DNA of 64,000 bases, from NCBI RefSeq assembly GCF_016342275.1, contig NZ_JAEIOT010000004.1, positions 1 through 64,000 on the forward strand, written 5' to 3'. The DNA comes from Corynebacterium marambiense. Its GTDB lineage: Bacteria > Actinomycetota > Actinomycetes > Mycobacteriales > Mycobacteriaceae. Position numbers and translations under genes: made by a program. The notes below the pieces were generated by a model. That model searched no databases and was not told where the DNA came from. It saw only the letters and a program-made list of their open reading frames with translations. Below, piece by piece: positions 9,107 to 18,900 of this stretch. Every line of letters begins with the position of its first letter. Positions within the stretch are counted from its first letter, which is position 1.

Positions 9107-9811
9107 TCAGTCGCGGGTGACGTAGATGGCCGCTATGCCGGCCGCCGTCATCGGTACGTCGGCAGCTGTGTCCTCCTCATGCGGACCCGCCGGCCGTTCA
9201 ACGCGGACCACAGACATCCCCGGAAACGGGGGTGGGAGCACCGTAAGTCCGGTCCCCGGACGGATTCCGTGGTCCGCGAGGTAGCGCAGGAGTTCCGGAT
9301 CGCGGTCACTGACCCTGTCTACCGTCACCTCGACCCCTTCTTCAACCCCGGTGAGGACCTCTGAGGGGATGTCGACCATTGCCCCGTCAACATCGGGGAT
9401 CGGATCTCCGTGGGGGTCACGCACCGGATACCCGAGGTGGGCGTCGATACGCTCAATCAGTTTGTCTGAAACCGAATGTTCTAGGACATCGGCCTCATCA
9501 TGAACCTCGTCCCAGGTGTATCCGAGGGTAGTGCAGAGGAACATTTCGAGGAGCCGGTGCCTGCGCATCATTCCGAGGGCCAGTTGGGTTCCTTCCTTTG
9601 TGAGTGTCATGCCAGAGTAGGGCCGATGACTGACCAACCCACGATCCGTCAGCCTTCGGACGGCTTCGGAGGCTGTCGATGTCTTCTGTCCGGTCTGGGC
9701 GGCGACATCCTTGAGCATCGCCGGCGACCCGGTTCGTTCGCAGATGTCCCAGATGACCTTCAGGTAGTCCTGAGACTTATCGGGAAGGTCCGAGAGGTTG
9801 GTTTCTGGCAT
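9107..9811 (-). CDS. mntR: Manganese-dependent DtxR-family repressor MntR
   Basis: DtxR/MntR-type transcription factor, 234 residues. An N-terminal winged helix (about 8-70, with SQDYLKVIW and KTSTASEAVRRL) is followed by the metal-binding dimerisation domain (HRLLEMFLCTTLGYTWDEVHDEADVLEHSVSD, near 85-116) and a C-terminal FeoA/SH3-like part. It is the fifth gene of the mntABCD-mntR series, the arrangement described in C. diphtheriae, and probably represses that operon when Mn is ample. ATG 9811 follows AGGAAG; the longer frame to 9892 is inside the upstream permease gene. The presence of the SH3-like domain makes it DtxR-like in length, but the operon argues for Mn. Confidence 0.88.
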   Translation of the reverse strand: MPETNLSDLPDKSQDYLKVIWDICERTGSPAMLKDVAAQTGQKTSTASEAVRRLTDRGLVSHRPYSGMTLTKEGTQLALGMMRRHRLLEMFLCTTLGYTWDEVHDEADVLEHSVSDKLIERIDAHLGYPVRDPHGDPIPDVDGAMVDIPSEVLTGVEEGVEVTVDRVSDRDPELLRYLADHGIRPGTGLTVLPPPFPGMSVVRVERPAGPHEEDTAADVPMTAAGIAAIYVTRD

Positions 9812-9836
9812 TGCTCTTCCTTTCTCGGAGCTCGGC

Positions 9837-10712
9837 TTATCGGCGACCAGCCAACAGTCGACCAACCGCGAGGCAGCCGATATAGAAGACACCTGCGGTC
9901 AGCGCGATCATGCCACCTGCCGACAGATCTGCCTTCACCGCGAAGGCGAGCCCCACTGCGCCAATGGCAATACCTGCTATGGGAGCTGCGATGAACAGGC
10001 CCAAGGTCGACCTCACGAGCGGCTGCAGTCCAGCGGCTGGGGCAGCGATGAGCGCGATGGAGAGAATCGTACCGACAGCCGGGATGACCACGACGATAGC
10101 AGCGCAGATCAACCCGAGGATGATGCCTTCGGCGATCGTGGCGCTATGCCCCGCTGCCCGGTATCCACTTCCATCGAAGGCGTAGAAAATTAGCTGCCTA
10201 CCAAAGATCGCCAGAATGATGAGGGTGATGACGAGCACGACTGCGGCTGCGAGAACATCGGTCCGGTTGACACTCAGCACCGATCCGGTGAGAAATGACT
10301 CGATCTTCAGCGGTAACGGCTGGAACCACTTGCTCAGGAAATAACCGAGGGCGAACCCGAGAGTCAGGACGATGCCCGCCGACGCCTGGGAGGACTGCCC
10401 AGCGATACGGGTCAGCCGGTGCATCAGCCAGGACAGGGGAACACACGCCAGGAGTGCACCGGCGAAGAGGAAGAGCGATAGCACTGCATGCTGCGTATCA
10501 TTATCTAGGTTCCAGTCTGCGGCGAGTCCCTTACCGAGAACGACACCGAGGATAGCTCCGGGAAAAGTACCGTGGGCAACTGACTCCACGAAGAAGACCC
10601 GCTGGTTGAGCACCGCCAGGACACCGACCAGACCAGCGAGCACACCGACGACGACGATCTCCAGGATCGGGAGCTGGAGGATCGTCCACAAGGTGGAATC
10701 GAAGAAGCTCAT
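9837..10712 (-). CDS. mntD: Manganese ABC transporter permease MntD
   Basis: ABC-3 family (ZnuB/MntB/TroC-type) permease, 291 residues and about nine helices. The family region GYRAAG-H-S-A-T (near 175-185) for ATPase contact and the VVVIPAVGTILSIALI helix are visible. The ATG overlaps the mntC stop by four bases (ATGA at 10709-10712). It pairs with MntC to form the channel. Metal specificity is inferred from mntR. Confidence 0.88.
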   Translation of the reverse strand: MSFFDSTLWTILQLPILEIVVVGVLAGLVGVLAVLNQRVFFVESVAHGTFPGAILGVVLGKGLAADWNLDNDTQHAVLSLFLFAGALLACVPLSWLMHRLTRIAGQSSQASAGIVLTLGFALGYFLSKWFQPLPLKIESFLTGSVLSVNRTDVLAAAVVLVITLIILAIFGRQLIFYAFDGSGYRAAGHSATIAEGIILGLICAAIVVVIPAVGTILSIALIAAPAAGLQPLVRSTLGLFIAAPIAGIAIGAVGLAFAVKADLSAGGMIALTAGVFYIGCLAVGRLLAGRR

Positions 10713-11680
10713 ACTGCACCTCCGGCGGGAATTCTGACGGGAGTGGTGGTCTCGTCCGGATCAACGGGGACGTTGTTCCCGGCGAACCTGCTACGAATCC
10801 ACCGGATCGGCAGGGAGAGGAAGAACAGGGCGATGACGGACAGCGCGACCGACGCCTGCGGAGACACCGGGTGTGGGGTGTCCAGAGTCATGATGATCAT
10901 GCCCGCATAGCCACCGATGACCCCGACGGCGATGGCGACCGGGACCATGAGTGAAACGCGTTCGACCAGGAGTCGGGCGGTTGCTCCGGGGACCACAAGA
11001 TAGCCGATGACGAGAAGCACCCCGACTGCGGAGGCGGAGGATACGACGACGGCGGCGATCGCGGCGTTGACCATGAGGTCCACGGTGAAGCCCGAGATCC
11101 CCGCGGCACGGGCACCGTCACGATCAAAGGCCGTGAAGATCTGTTCCTTCCAGGACAGGGTGATGATGGTGAGTGCAACGAGGCACACGACGATGGACTC
11201 GACGAACCGATCAGGGGTCACCTCGAGGAGGCGTCCGAACATCAGTGCCTCAAGCTGACCTGATCGGTCACCCTTGTACAGGGAGAGCACGATACCAGCG
11301 GAAAAAAATGAGGTGAGCACGACGGCGGTTCCGGATTCGGAGACCTTCGTGTTACGCCTGCCAACGGCGGTGAGTGCAATGACAATGAACACCGCGCAGA
11401 TCGCGGCGCCAGGAATGATCATGTCGAGTCCACCGTAGACGGCGCCCGCGACGATTCCGGGGAACACCGAGTGCACCATCGCTTCGGCGTTGAATTCCAG
11501 GCAGCGGAGATTGATGATGACCCCGACGAGGCCTGCGACGACGCCGAGGAACATGAGCATGAGGAAGGGACGGAAGAGATACGGCGCGGCCGCGACCGTC
11601 TGGAGACCCGGGACATCCATCACGGCCAACCGAAGGGATTCGACAGCATTGGTGACGCCGACGATGACGCTATCCCACAT
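10709..11680 (-). CDS. mntC: Manganese ABC transporter permease MntC
   Basis: ABC-3 family permease, 323 residues, about nine helices, with the contact segment D-R-D-G-A-R-A-A-G-I near 195-205. ATG 11680 follows AGGAGGAA, and overlaps the end of mntB by 11 bases. The C-terminal extension after the last helix (about 35 residues, Pro/Val-rich) is hydrophilic. Partner of MntD; two different permease genes in one operon imply a heterodimer. Confidence 0.87.
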   Translation of the reverse strand: MWDSVIVGVTNAVESLRLAVMDVPGLQTVAAAPYLFRPFLMLMFLGVVAGLVGVIINLRCLEFNAEAMVHSVFPGIVAGAVYGGLDMIIPGAAICAVFIVIALTAVGRRNTKVSESGTAVVLTSFFSAGIVLSLYKGDRSGQLEALMFGRLLEVTPDRFVESIVVCLVALTIITLSWKEQIFTAFDRDGARAAGISGFTVDLMVNAAIAAVVVSSASAVGVLLVIGYLVVPGATARLLVERVSLMVPVAIAVGVIGGYAGMIIMTLDTPHPVSPQASVALSVIALFFLSLPIRWIRSRFAGNNVPVDPDETTTPVRIPAGGAV

Positions 11681-12446
11681 GAAGTTCCTCCTCGAGTCCC
11701 GATCCGACGAGTTGGTCGGTGCTACGGCTGCCGTACGCCTGCTCAAGGTTGGCCGGGGTGAGGACCCGGTCTATCGGGCCGAAGGCGATCTGTCGACCGG
11801 CGAGAAGTGCGACATCCTCGCAACACTCGTAGGCGAGCTTGAAGTCGTGGGTGGACACGACCACCGCGACGCCTTCCCGTTTGACCGAGTGAATGATTCC
11901 CAGCAGGGCCTCACGGTTGGGTTCATCGAGACCGTTGAACGGCTCGTCGAGGAGGATCATCTTCGGGGAGGCCACGATGGAACGGGCGAGCAGCACTCGC
12001 TGACGCTGGCCGCCGGACAATTGACCGAACCTCAGATTTGCACGGTCAGACATGCCGACTCGCTCGAGGGCGGCATCGACCCGCTCACGGTGCGCTGCAC
12101 TGGGGCGGCGGAGCCAACCGAGTTCCGCGTAGAGCCCCATCATCACGACCTGCCGGACGGTGACCGGGAACGTGGTGTCGAGATCCGCGACCTGCGGCAC
12201 GTAGCCGATGGATCCTTTGGGGACCTTTCCATCCGTGCGTCCGAGGATCTCCATGGTCCCGGACACGCTGACCGTCCCGAGGATGCCACGCAACAGCGTG
12301 GTTTTGCCCGCTCCGTTCGGTCCAATGAGCGCGAGGGCTTCCCCGGGTTGTACTTCACCGGTAACTCCGGTCAGTGTCGGGGGGCCGCCATAGCTGAAAC
12401 TCGCATCGACGTAGCGTAGCGCCGGAGTGGACTGTGTCGTGTCCAT
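11670..12446 (-). CDS. mntB: Manganese ABC transporter ATP-binding protein MntB
   Basis: 258-residue ABC ATPase for metal import. Walker A (GPNGAGKTT) at residues 42-50, LSGGQRQR signature at 143-150, Walker B (ILLDEP) at 164-169, H-loop STHD further on. The ATG at 12446 has AGGGAGA upstream. It is separated from mntA by 134 bases that contain a hairpin (12522-12548), so the lipoprotein may be made in excess over the membrane subunits. Confidence 0.9.
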   Translation of the reverse strand: MDTTQSTPALRYVDASFSYGGPPTLTGVTGEVQPGEALALIGPNGAGKTTLLRGILGTVSVSGTMEILGRTDGKVPKGSIGYVPQVADLDTTFPVTVRQVVMMGLYAELGWLRRPSAAHRERVDAALERVGMSDRANLRFGQLSGGQRQRVLLARSIVASPKMILLDEPFNGLDEPNREALLGIIHSVKREGVAVVVSTHDFKLAYECCEDVALLAGRQIAFGPIDRVLTPANLEQAYGSRSTDQLVGSGLEEELHVG

Positions 12447-12521
12447 TACTATTCTCCCTTGATGGAACCGGTATTTATTATTGGTGAAAGTGAATGTGGT
12501 TAAGGTTCCGAACACACGAGA

Positions 12522-12548
12522 GCCGCATCCCGAGGAATGGGACGCGGC
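12522..12548 (-). terminator. Intercistronic hairpin between mntA and mntB
   Basis: GCCGCATCCC and GGGACGCGGC face each other across seven bases, ten pairs with one A-C mismatch. It has no T-run. Probably a processing, stabilising or partial-termination element rather than a full stop. Confidence 0.4.
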
Positions 12549-12580
12549 GAACTCGCTTCGATCTGGGGAAAGAGCCTGCG

Positions 12581-13783
12581 TTACAGGTCCTTCGGGGTGT
12601 ATGCCTTAAGAATCTCCGGAACAGGAGCCACCGTGCCGCCCCAGGCACGAACGAGGTTCGTGACGTTGTGCATGATGGAGCCGATGTAGGTCTCACCGTC
12701 GGTACCGTCCGGACCGAGCGAGTCTCCGTAAAGGGCGTCATCACCGATGACGGCCTTGACGCCCGCGGCACTCGCGATAGCCTCAATCGACTTGGAGTTG
12801 TTGGAGTTTTCCGCGAACAGCGCCTTGGCACCGGACTCACGGACCTTGTCAGCCTCGGAAGCGATGTGCTCGGCGGTGGCATCAGCCTGATCGTTGAAGT
12901 CGCTCAGCGCCGTGCCGATGAAGTTGATGTTGAATTCCTTGGACAGGTAACCGAAGGCATCATGCGAGGTGAACAGCACCCGGTCCGAGTCCGGGACAGA
13001 GGCGAAGGACTCAGCAGCCCACTTGTCGAGCTCGTCGAGTTCCTTCTCAAAGCGGCCAACATGCTTCTTGAACAGGTCGGAGTTCTCGGGGGATGCTTCT
13101 TCCAGTGCAGCACCGATGTTCTTCACCTGAACCATCGCATTGTGCGGTGAAGTCCAGACGTGGGGATCATAGATGAACTCGGGCTCTTCGCCCTCAGGTG
13201 CGGCGAACGGCCACTCATTGATATCGACCTGCTCCACCCCGCGGTAGACCTTGTAGGGCAGCTCCTTCTCAGCTTCCAGCACGGCCTTCTCGTCATCCTT
13301 CTCACCCGAGGTGAGGAAACCGCTGGTGACGACGAGGGTGCCGCCGAATCCGGAGGCTTCGACAGCACGATCGAGGAAGTGCTCCAGGTCCACACCATTG
13401 ACCATGAGGAGGTTCGCCTCCCCCATTGCCTGCATCTGCTGCGGCGTCATCTCGTGATCGTGGGCGGAAGCGTTGGGCGCCAGAATGCAGGTTAGATCCA
13501 GCTCCGACTTGGCCTTGCCCGGCTCAGCCCCGAAGTGCGTGGTATTCCCGTCCGAGCCAGTCTTGTTGAAGGACAGTTCCGCATCATCCGACTCGTCAGT
13601 GGCGATCTGGGTGACGTAGTCACAGATCTGAGTGGTGGTGGCCACCACCTTCACAGACTCACCCGACACCTTCTCAACCTCCCCGGTTCCGGCATTGTCG
13701 GAACCGGAATCCGAGCCGCACGCGGTCAGGACAAGCGATACAACGGTGCAGGCAGCGAGTGCCGCAGCTTTTCCGAGCTTCAT
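12581..13783 (-). CDS. mntA: Manganese-binding lipoprotein MntA
   Basis: ZnuA/MntA/TroA-type (cluster A-I) solute-binding lipoprotein, 400 residues. Lipobox L-T-A-C with Cys22. Metal ligands are likely the His of S-A-H-D-H-E-M-T-P (near 114-121), of DPHVW (near 205), a His/Asp in FTSHDAFGY (near 272), and Asp/Glu residues of the C lobe (GDDALYGDSLGP). First gene of the mnt operon and divergent from nothing: the 251 bases upstream contain several inverted repeats. The frame is open to 13942, but ATG 13783 gives a proper signal peptide. Manganese is inferred from the linked mntR; zinc cannot be excluded. Confidence 0.87.
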   Translation of the reverse strand: MKLGKAAALAACTVVSLVLTACGSDSGSDNAGTGEVEKVSGESVKVVATTTQICDYVTQIATDESDDAELSFNKTGSDGNTTHFGAEPGKAKSELDLTCILAPNASAHDHEMTPQQMQAMGEANLLMVNGVDLEHFLDRAVEASGFGGTLVVTSGFLTSGEKDDEKAVLEAEKELPYKVYRGVEQVDINEWPFAAPEGEEPEFIYDPHVWTSPHNAMVQVKNIGAALEEASPENSDLFKKHVGRFEKELDELDKWAAESFASVPDSDRVLFTSHDAFGYLSKEFNINFIGTALSDFNDQADATAEHIASEADKVRESGAKALFAENSNNSKSIEAIASAAGVKAVIGDDALYGDSLGPDGTDGETYIGSIMHNVTNLVRAWGGTVAPVPEILKAYTPKDL

Positions 13784-13867
13784 GGTTCGCAGTCTCTTTT
13801 CAGCAGTTTCCGGGCCTACATCCACCGACCCAAGAAAAAGACCGGGATGTCGCCCACCAGTAAGTAC

Positions 13868-13956
13868 ATGGTAACCATACCTAGATCGGCCGACTATATA
13901 AACCTGAATCTTCAACTGGTTGAACTTAATTGTGCACTGCATGCATCAATTGCACA
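13868..13956 (-). promoter_or_regulatory. Inverted repeats upstream of mntA
   Basis: Three symmetric elements lie here: ATGGTAACCAT (13868-13878), TTCAACTGGTTGAA (13911-13924), and TGTGCA...TGCACA with a 14-base spacer (13931-13956). A TATAGT on the minus strand at about 13895-13900 could be the -10. One of these may be the MntR operator; which one cannot be told from the sequence. Confidence 0.35.
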
Positions 13957-14034
13957 TGAATCCCATTATTGCCCCAGCACACACACCTCAGTGGCGAATA
14001 CCAACCTTGCAGCACAACCCCTCATCCAGGGGTG

Positions 14035-15486
14035 TCACCGCAACTCAGTCACTGTAGCCAACACAGGCAATCGACGACGACGTAGTAGTTCCAGCAGCCA
14101 GACCGCATCCTCGGTTTCCAGGTTGTCCGCCACCATCAGCACCGGCCCCTCCACCAGGTGCATCTTCACCGAGGCGAAATCCAGCAACCTGCCGACCGGC
14201 CCTGTTTCCAAGGTGATCTCCTGGATGTGCGGCAGCGCGACCATCGACACCCGGCGGGAGAATCGACCTCCGTGGAGAATTACGGCCTCCGGCAGATCTT
14301 GTCCATCGTCTCCCGGTCCACCGGCAAACGTCACCGCCCGGCGGCGCCAACAGATCGGCGACACCCATCTGGCCCGGCGCGGGCTCCGCAACACCGGACG
14401 CGTCCACCCCTCCGGTTGCGCCGATTCCTCAACCTCCGCGGCAGTCAACGGGCTGAGCAGTACCGCGATCCGGACCGCCTCCTCCCGGGTACCCACCGGG
14501 AGGATCTTCGTCGTCCCCCCGCCCTCCGACACCCCGTAACCCGCCACGCAAACACGGACCGACCACCACCCGGTGAGCCGCCACAGTGTGCGCTGGCGGA
14601 TCTCCACGGAGTGTACCCGGGACAACTTCAGTGTCTGTCTGCGTCGATCAGCGAGCCCGTAGGTGATGTCCAGATCTTCACCGCCTTCCCGCCGGACGGT
14701 GAAGCGCCAGGAGTTGTCGATGATGTTCCACGTGGACGGAAGCGAGCCGATGAATACGGGCCACAGCATCCCCAAAGCTCCCGGATGGATGATGACGATG
14801 ATGAGCGTCGGCAACGCAAACAGGAACCACCCGGAGAGACACGCCGCGACGAGCGACCTGACGACGGGGATCGGGGCCACGATGATGTCACCGGCAGCCA
14901 CCGCCGAATCAGGTTCCGTATCCGGGAATCCAGTCGACGGGGCATCCTGCCTGCCCGCTCCGACCGTCTCTCCGCCCAGCAGGCCGAGGATCTCCACACG
15001 GAGCCGCTCGGCCATCTTCTTGCGCAGGTAGGAGATCTCGATGACGGAGTCCTCCCCGCCCGCCGTCTCGACGCGGACCGCCGCGAGTCCACAGATCCGG
15101 GCGACGACCGACTCCACGATGTCGACCGCCTGGATGCGGTCGTAGCGGGCGGTTCGGACCCGGACACCCACCACCCCCTGCCGGTGGACGACTTCTTCCG
15201 CGGTGAGCCGGTACCCCATGGCCCGCCACCAGATGCCGGAGACCAGCCAGATCAGCACACACACCGAGATGAACCCGCCGACCCCGATCAACAGGGGACG
15301 GGTATCCACGTGAATCTGCCCGGAGATCAGGCCCCTGAGGATCCCGAACACCGACTCCCCCATGTTTCCCGCCGCGATGGCCACGAGCGCGAGCAGGACC
15401 GTCCAGAAGCGCAGCAGTGGACTGATCCGGTGCACCCGCCGGTAATCTTCGGTAGTGGCGTCTCCACCATCTCCGGTGCCGTTCAC
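14035..15486 (-). CDS. Bacterial PH-domain membrane protein (YdbT/DUF304-like, long)
   Basis: 483 residues. Two pairs of hydrophobic helices (about 25-80 and 215-255) alternate with bPH2 (DUF304) domains: GYRLTAEEVVHRQGVVGVRVRTARYDRIQAV (from about 107), FTVRREGGEDLDITYGLADRRRQTL (from about 263), and a degenerate third near 420. Such YdbS/YdbT pairs are widespread in Gram-positive bacteria; function is unclear, in B. subtilis linked to resistance to certain bacteriocins. Its ATG overlaps the stop of the short partner gene by four bases, so the two are coupled and probably act together. Confidence 0.82.
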   Translation of the reverse strand: MNGTGDGGDATTEDYRRVHRISPLLRFWTVLLALVAIAAGNMGESVFGILRGLISGQIHVDTRPLLIGVGGFISVCVLIWLVSGIWWRAMGYRLTAEEVVHRQGVVGVRVRTARYDRIQAVDIVESVVARICGLAAVRVETAGGEDSVIEISYLRKKMAERLRVEILGLLGGETVGAGRQDAPSTGFPDTEPDSAVAAGDIIVAPIPVVRSLVAACLSGWFLFALPTLIIVIIHPGALGMLWPVFIGSLPSTWNIIDNSWRFTVRREGGEDLDITYGLADRRRQTLKLSRVHSVEIRQRTLWRLTGWWSVRVCVAGYGVSEGGGTTKILPVGTREEAVRIAVLLSPLTAAEVEESAQPEGWTRPVLRSPRRARWVSPICWRRRAVTFAGGPGDDGQDLPEAVILHGGRFSRRVSMVALPHIQEITLETGPVGRLLDFASVKMHLVEGPVLMVADNLETEDAVWLLELLRRRRLPVLATVTELR

Positions 15487-15959
15487 AGCCCGCTCATCCT
15501 CTCCCGGGCTTTGACCGCGAGACGGTCCCGGAGAGCGTCAGCGGTCACCGAATCCAGTCCGGGAATTTCACTGTCCGACGTTGATGACGCGGTGTGCAGG
15601 GTGAGTGTCTTCAATCCGAATCGGCGTTGCACCGGCCCGGAACTGACGTCAACGAACTGCACACGGCCATAGGGGACGACGGTGAACGTGTACCAGATCC
15701 GCCCTTTGGTGATGAGCAGTTCATCCGTGGTTTCTGCCCACCCGAGGAGCCGGACCTGCGCGGGAATCAACCAGGCGAGGTATCCGGTGGCGATGAGCAT
15801 GAGAACGACACCGATCCAGAGCAAGGGGGTCCACCACCAGGCCGCCACCGCGCAGCCCAGCGCCGCGACCGCGGGGACGGGGAGGACGATGAGCAGCCGG
15901 GCTTTCGCGAGCGCGGGGGACACCGGGTTGAGCGGGGTCGAATCAGGCGCCTCAATCAT
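15483..15959 (-). CDS. Bacterial PH-domain membrane protein (YdbS-like, short)
   Basis: 158 residues from the ATG at 15959 (GGGGGTC just upstream; another ATG at 15983 is possible). Two adjacent helices (about 20-60) precede one bPH2 domain that contains TTDELLITKGRIWYTFTVVPYGRVQFVDVSSGPVQ split over 80-115. Partner of the following 483-residue PH-domain protein, with an ATGA overlap. It ends a run that begins after dnaE2, whose stop is 38 bases upstream. Confidence 0.8.
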   Translation of the reverse strand: MIEAPDSTPLNPVSPALAKARLLIVLPVPAVAALGCAVAAWWWTPLLWIGVVLMLIATGYLAWLIPAQVRLLGWAETTDELLITKGRIWYTFTVVPYGRVQFVDVSSGPVQRRFGLKTLTLHTASSTSDSEIPGLDSVTADALRDRLAVKARERMSGL

Positions 15960-15996
15960 GACCCCCACTATGCCGAAATCCATGGCCCCCACGCAT

Positions 15997-18900
15997 TCAC
16001 CGGAAGTCCCTCGACCCCGTGGAGAGCAGTTCCGCGGCGGGGAACGGTTCGAGCCGGTCCGCCAGGATCGCCGCCGCACCCGAGGAGTTCTGGATGATAC
16101 CTCGGATAATCAGGGAGTGGGCGGTCCGGGCGAGTCGTCGCTGCCGGGCCCAGAGCCCGGGTGAGACGATGATATTCATCAGCCCGGTCTCATCTTCCAT
16201 CCCGAGGAAGGTCACGCCGCTGGCGGTCCGGGGGCGTTGCCGGTGGGTGATGATGCCCGCGACCCGGATCCGGGCCCCGTCCCGCTGTTCGAGCAGCCGA
16301 TCTGCCGGGATGATGCCCCGGGCATCGAGCGCGGTACGTAAGAGAGCGACCGGCTGCCTGTCGTGGGTGACGCCGGTCGCGGCGATGTCGACGGCAAGTA
16401 GTTCGAAGGCGGTCATTCCGGGCAGTGCGGGAGCGGCGATCCCGGAGATCCCCGGCAGCATCCCATTCTTCTCCGTTGCGGCGACGCCGGCTTCCCACCG
16501 GGCCTGACGACGTTCGATCCCGAGGCAGTCCGTGGCACCGGATCTGGCCAGCGCCTCGGTCTGTGCGATGCTCAGGTCCGCGCGTCTGGCGAGGTCCGCG
16601 ACCCCGGTGAACGACCCACCTGTGGACCGGGCCGCGATGATCCGTTGCACCGCCTTGACCCCTACTCCCCTGACAAGATCGAGCCCGAGCCGGATCCGTC
16701 CCCCAGGGCAGTCCGCAACAGCAGCGGAGTCGTTGACGGATACCGGGTCGACCGGGACTCCGTGGCGGCGAGCATCAGCGATGAGGGACTGCGGGGAGTA
16801 GAAGCCCATCGGTTGCGCCCGCAGAAGGCCGGTGCAGAACTCAGCCGGATAGTGGTATTTGAACCAGGCGGAGAAGTAGACCAGGGACGCAAACGACTGG
16901 GAGTGGGATTCGGGGAAACCGTAAGCGGCGAAGGCGACCATCTTGTTCCAGAGATTCTCCGCGACGTCCCCCGTAATGCCGTTGTTCTCCCTGAGCCCGG
17001 TGAAGAACCGGTCCCGGATGCGGGCCATGCGCTCCGGGGAGCGTTTGGAGCCCATGGCCCGCCGTAGCGCATCTGCCTCGGCGCCGGTGAACCCGGCGGC
17101 GTCGCGTGCCATCTGCATGAGCTGTTCCTGGAACAGTGGCACCCCGAGGGTCTTGGCCAGCGCGGGTTCCAGACAGGGGTGGTCATAGGTGACCGGTTCC
17201 TCGCCGTTGCGCCGCCGGATGTAGGGGTGCACGCTGCCGCCCTGGATGGGGCCGGGACGGATGAGCGCGACCTCGACGACGAGATCGAAGAATTCCCGGG
17301 GTTTCAGCCGCGGGAGGGTAGACATCTGGGCCCGGGACTCCACCTGGAACACACCGACGGCATCGGCGCGCGCGAGCATGGCGTACACCTCCGGTTCCGC
17401 GAGATCCAGCTCCCAGAGATTCACCGTCCTGCCACGGTGTTCAGCGACGAGATCGATCATGTGGTGCAGCGCCTCAAGCATGCCGAGGCCGAGGAGATCG
17501 AACTTGACCAGCCCGGCCGCGGCGCAGTCATCCTTGTCCCACTGCACGATGCTGCGTCCGGATTTACGCGCCCACTCCACGGGCACGACATCGGCGATGG
17601 GTCGGTCGCAGATGACCATGCCTCCGGAGTGGATCCCGAGGTGTCGGGGTTGTCCGATGAACCGTTCCGCGAGTGCGACGACATCCGCGGGTGGTTCCGC
17701 GGTTCCCTTCGCCCAAGCGTCACACGCTCCCTGCGGGTGCCCCAGTGCCCGGCCTGCGTCGCGGACAGCACCGCGGCGACGGTACGTGATGACGTTCGCG
17801 ACCTGCGCGGCGTTATCTCTGCCGTAGCGGGCGTAGACGTACTGGATGACCTCTTCTCGGCGGGTGGACTCGATGTCGATGTCGATGTCCGGTGGACCGT
17901 CCCGTTCCGGGGAGAGGAAACGCTCGAAGAGCAGTCCGGCACCGACCGGTTCGACGTTGGTGATGCCGAGTGCGAAGCAAACGACGGAATTCGCCGCAGA
18001 GCCGCGTCCCTGACAGAGGATGCCGCGGCCCCGGCAGAAGTCCACCAGATCACAGACGATGAGGAAGTATCCGGGAAAGTCGAGCTTCTCGATGATGCTT
18101 AGTTCGTGTTCCAGTTGCTGGTGAACGAGGGACCTGAGGTCCGCGCCCCGACCGGCATACCGCGTTCGGGCACGGCGGAGCGTCAATTCTGTCAACCAGC
18201 TCATCTCCGTGTGTCCATCCGGGATATCAAAACGGGGTAACTCCGGAGCCAGGAGGTCGAGGGTGAAGGCACATTCGGCGGCAACCTCCACTGCGGTCAG
18301 GCACAGTCGGTCACCACCGGGGAGCGCGCGTGTGATGTCCTCCCCACTCCGGAGCCAGGTACCGCCCATGGGATGAAGATGTGCCTCCGAGTCCGCGAGT
18401 CCGGACCGGAGCCTGAGTGCGTGTTTCGCTCCGGCCACACGCACATCATGACGGGTGGCGGCCCGGGGCATGGTGCTGACCACGGTCCGTAGGCCACGCC
18501 GTTCGGCTTCTGCGAGCAGATGTTCGTTTCCGTCCACGTCGCCGGGACACATCGTCCAGGACAGCTGGACCGTGACCCGTTCGGCACCGAACGCGTCGAT
18601 CAGTTCGGACAGACGTTCCGTCCAGGTGGAGTCGGCGAGGATCTGCCAGGTACCGGACGCCCGCTCACCGAGGATCGGGAGCGGCGGGTACACGGGCGAC
18701 CCCTTGGCGCCGGCGGCCATGTGCGCGTCGGTGATGGCGTGGCTGAGTCGACGGTAGCCGTCCGCACCGCGACAGAGCACACAGAGGATCTCCCCCTCAC
18801 CGAGGGTGAGCTCCGCGCCGAAGACGGTGCCCAGCCCGGTGCCTGCGGCGGCTTCGGCGAAGCGGACCGCTGAATAGAAGCCGTCACGGTCCGTGATACC

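Noticed and set aside
14158..15672. 504-codon plus-strand frame opposite the PH-domain genes
   Set aside because: Arg/Pro/Asp-rich nonsense composition; the minus-strand genes have clear PH domains and coupled overlaps.
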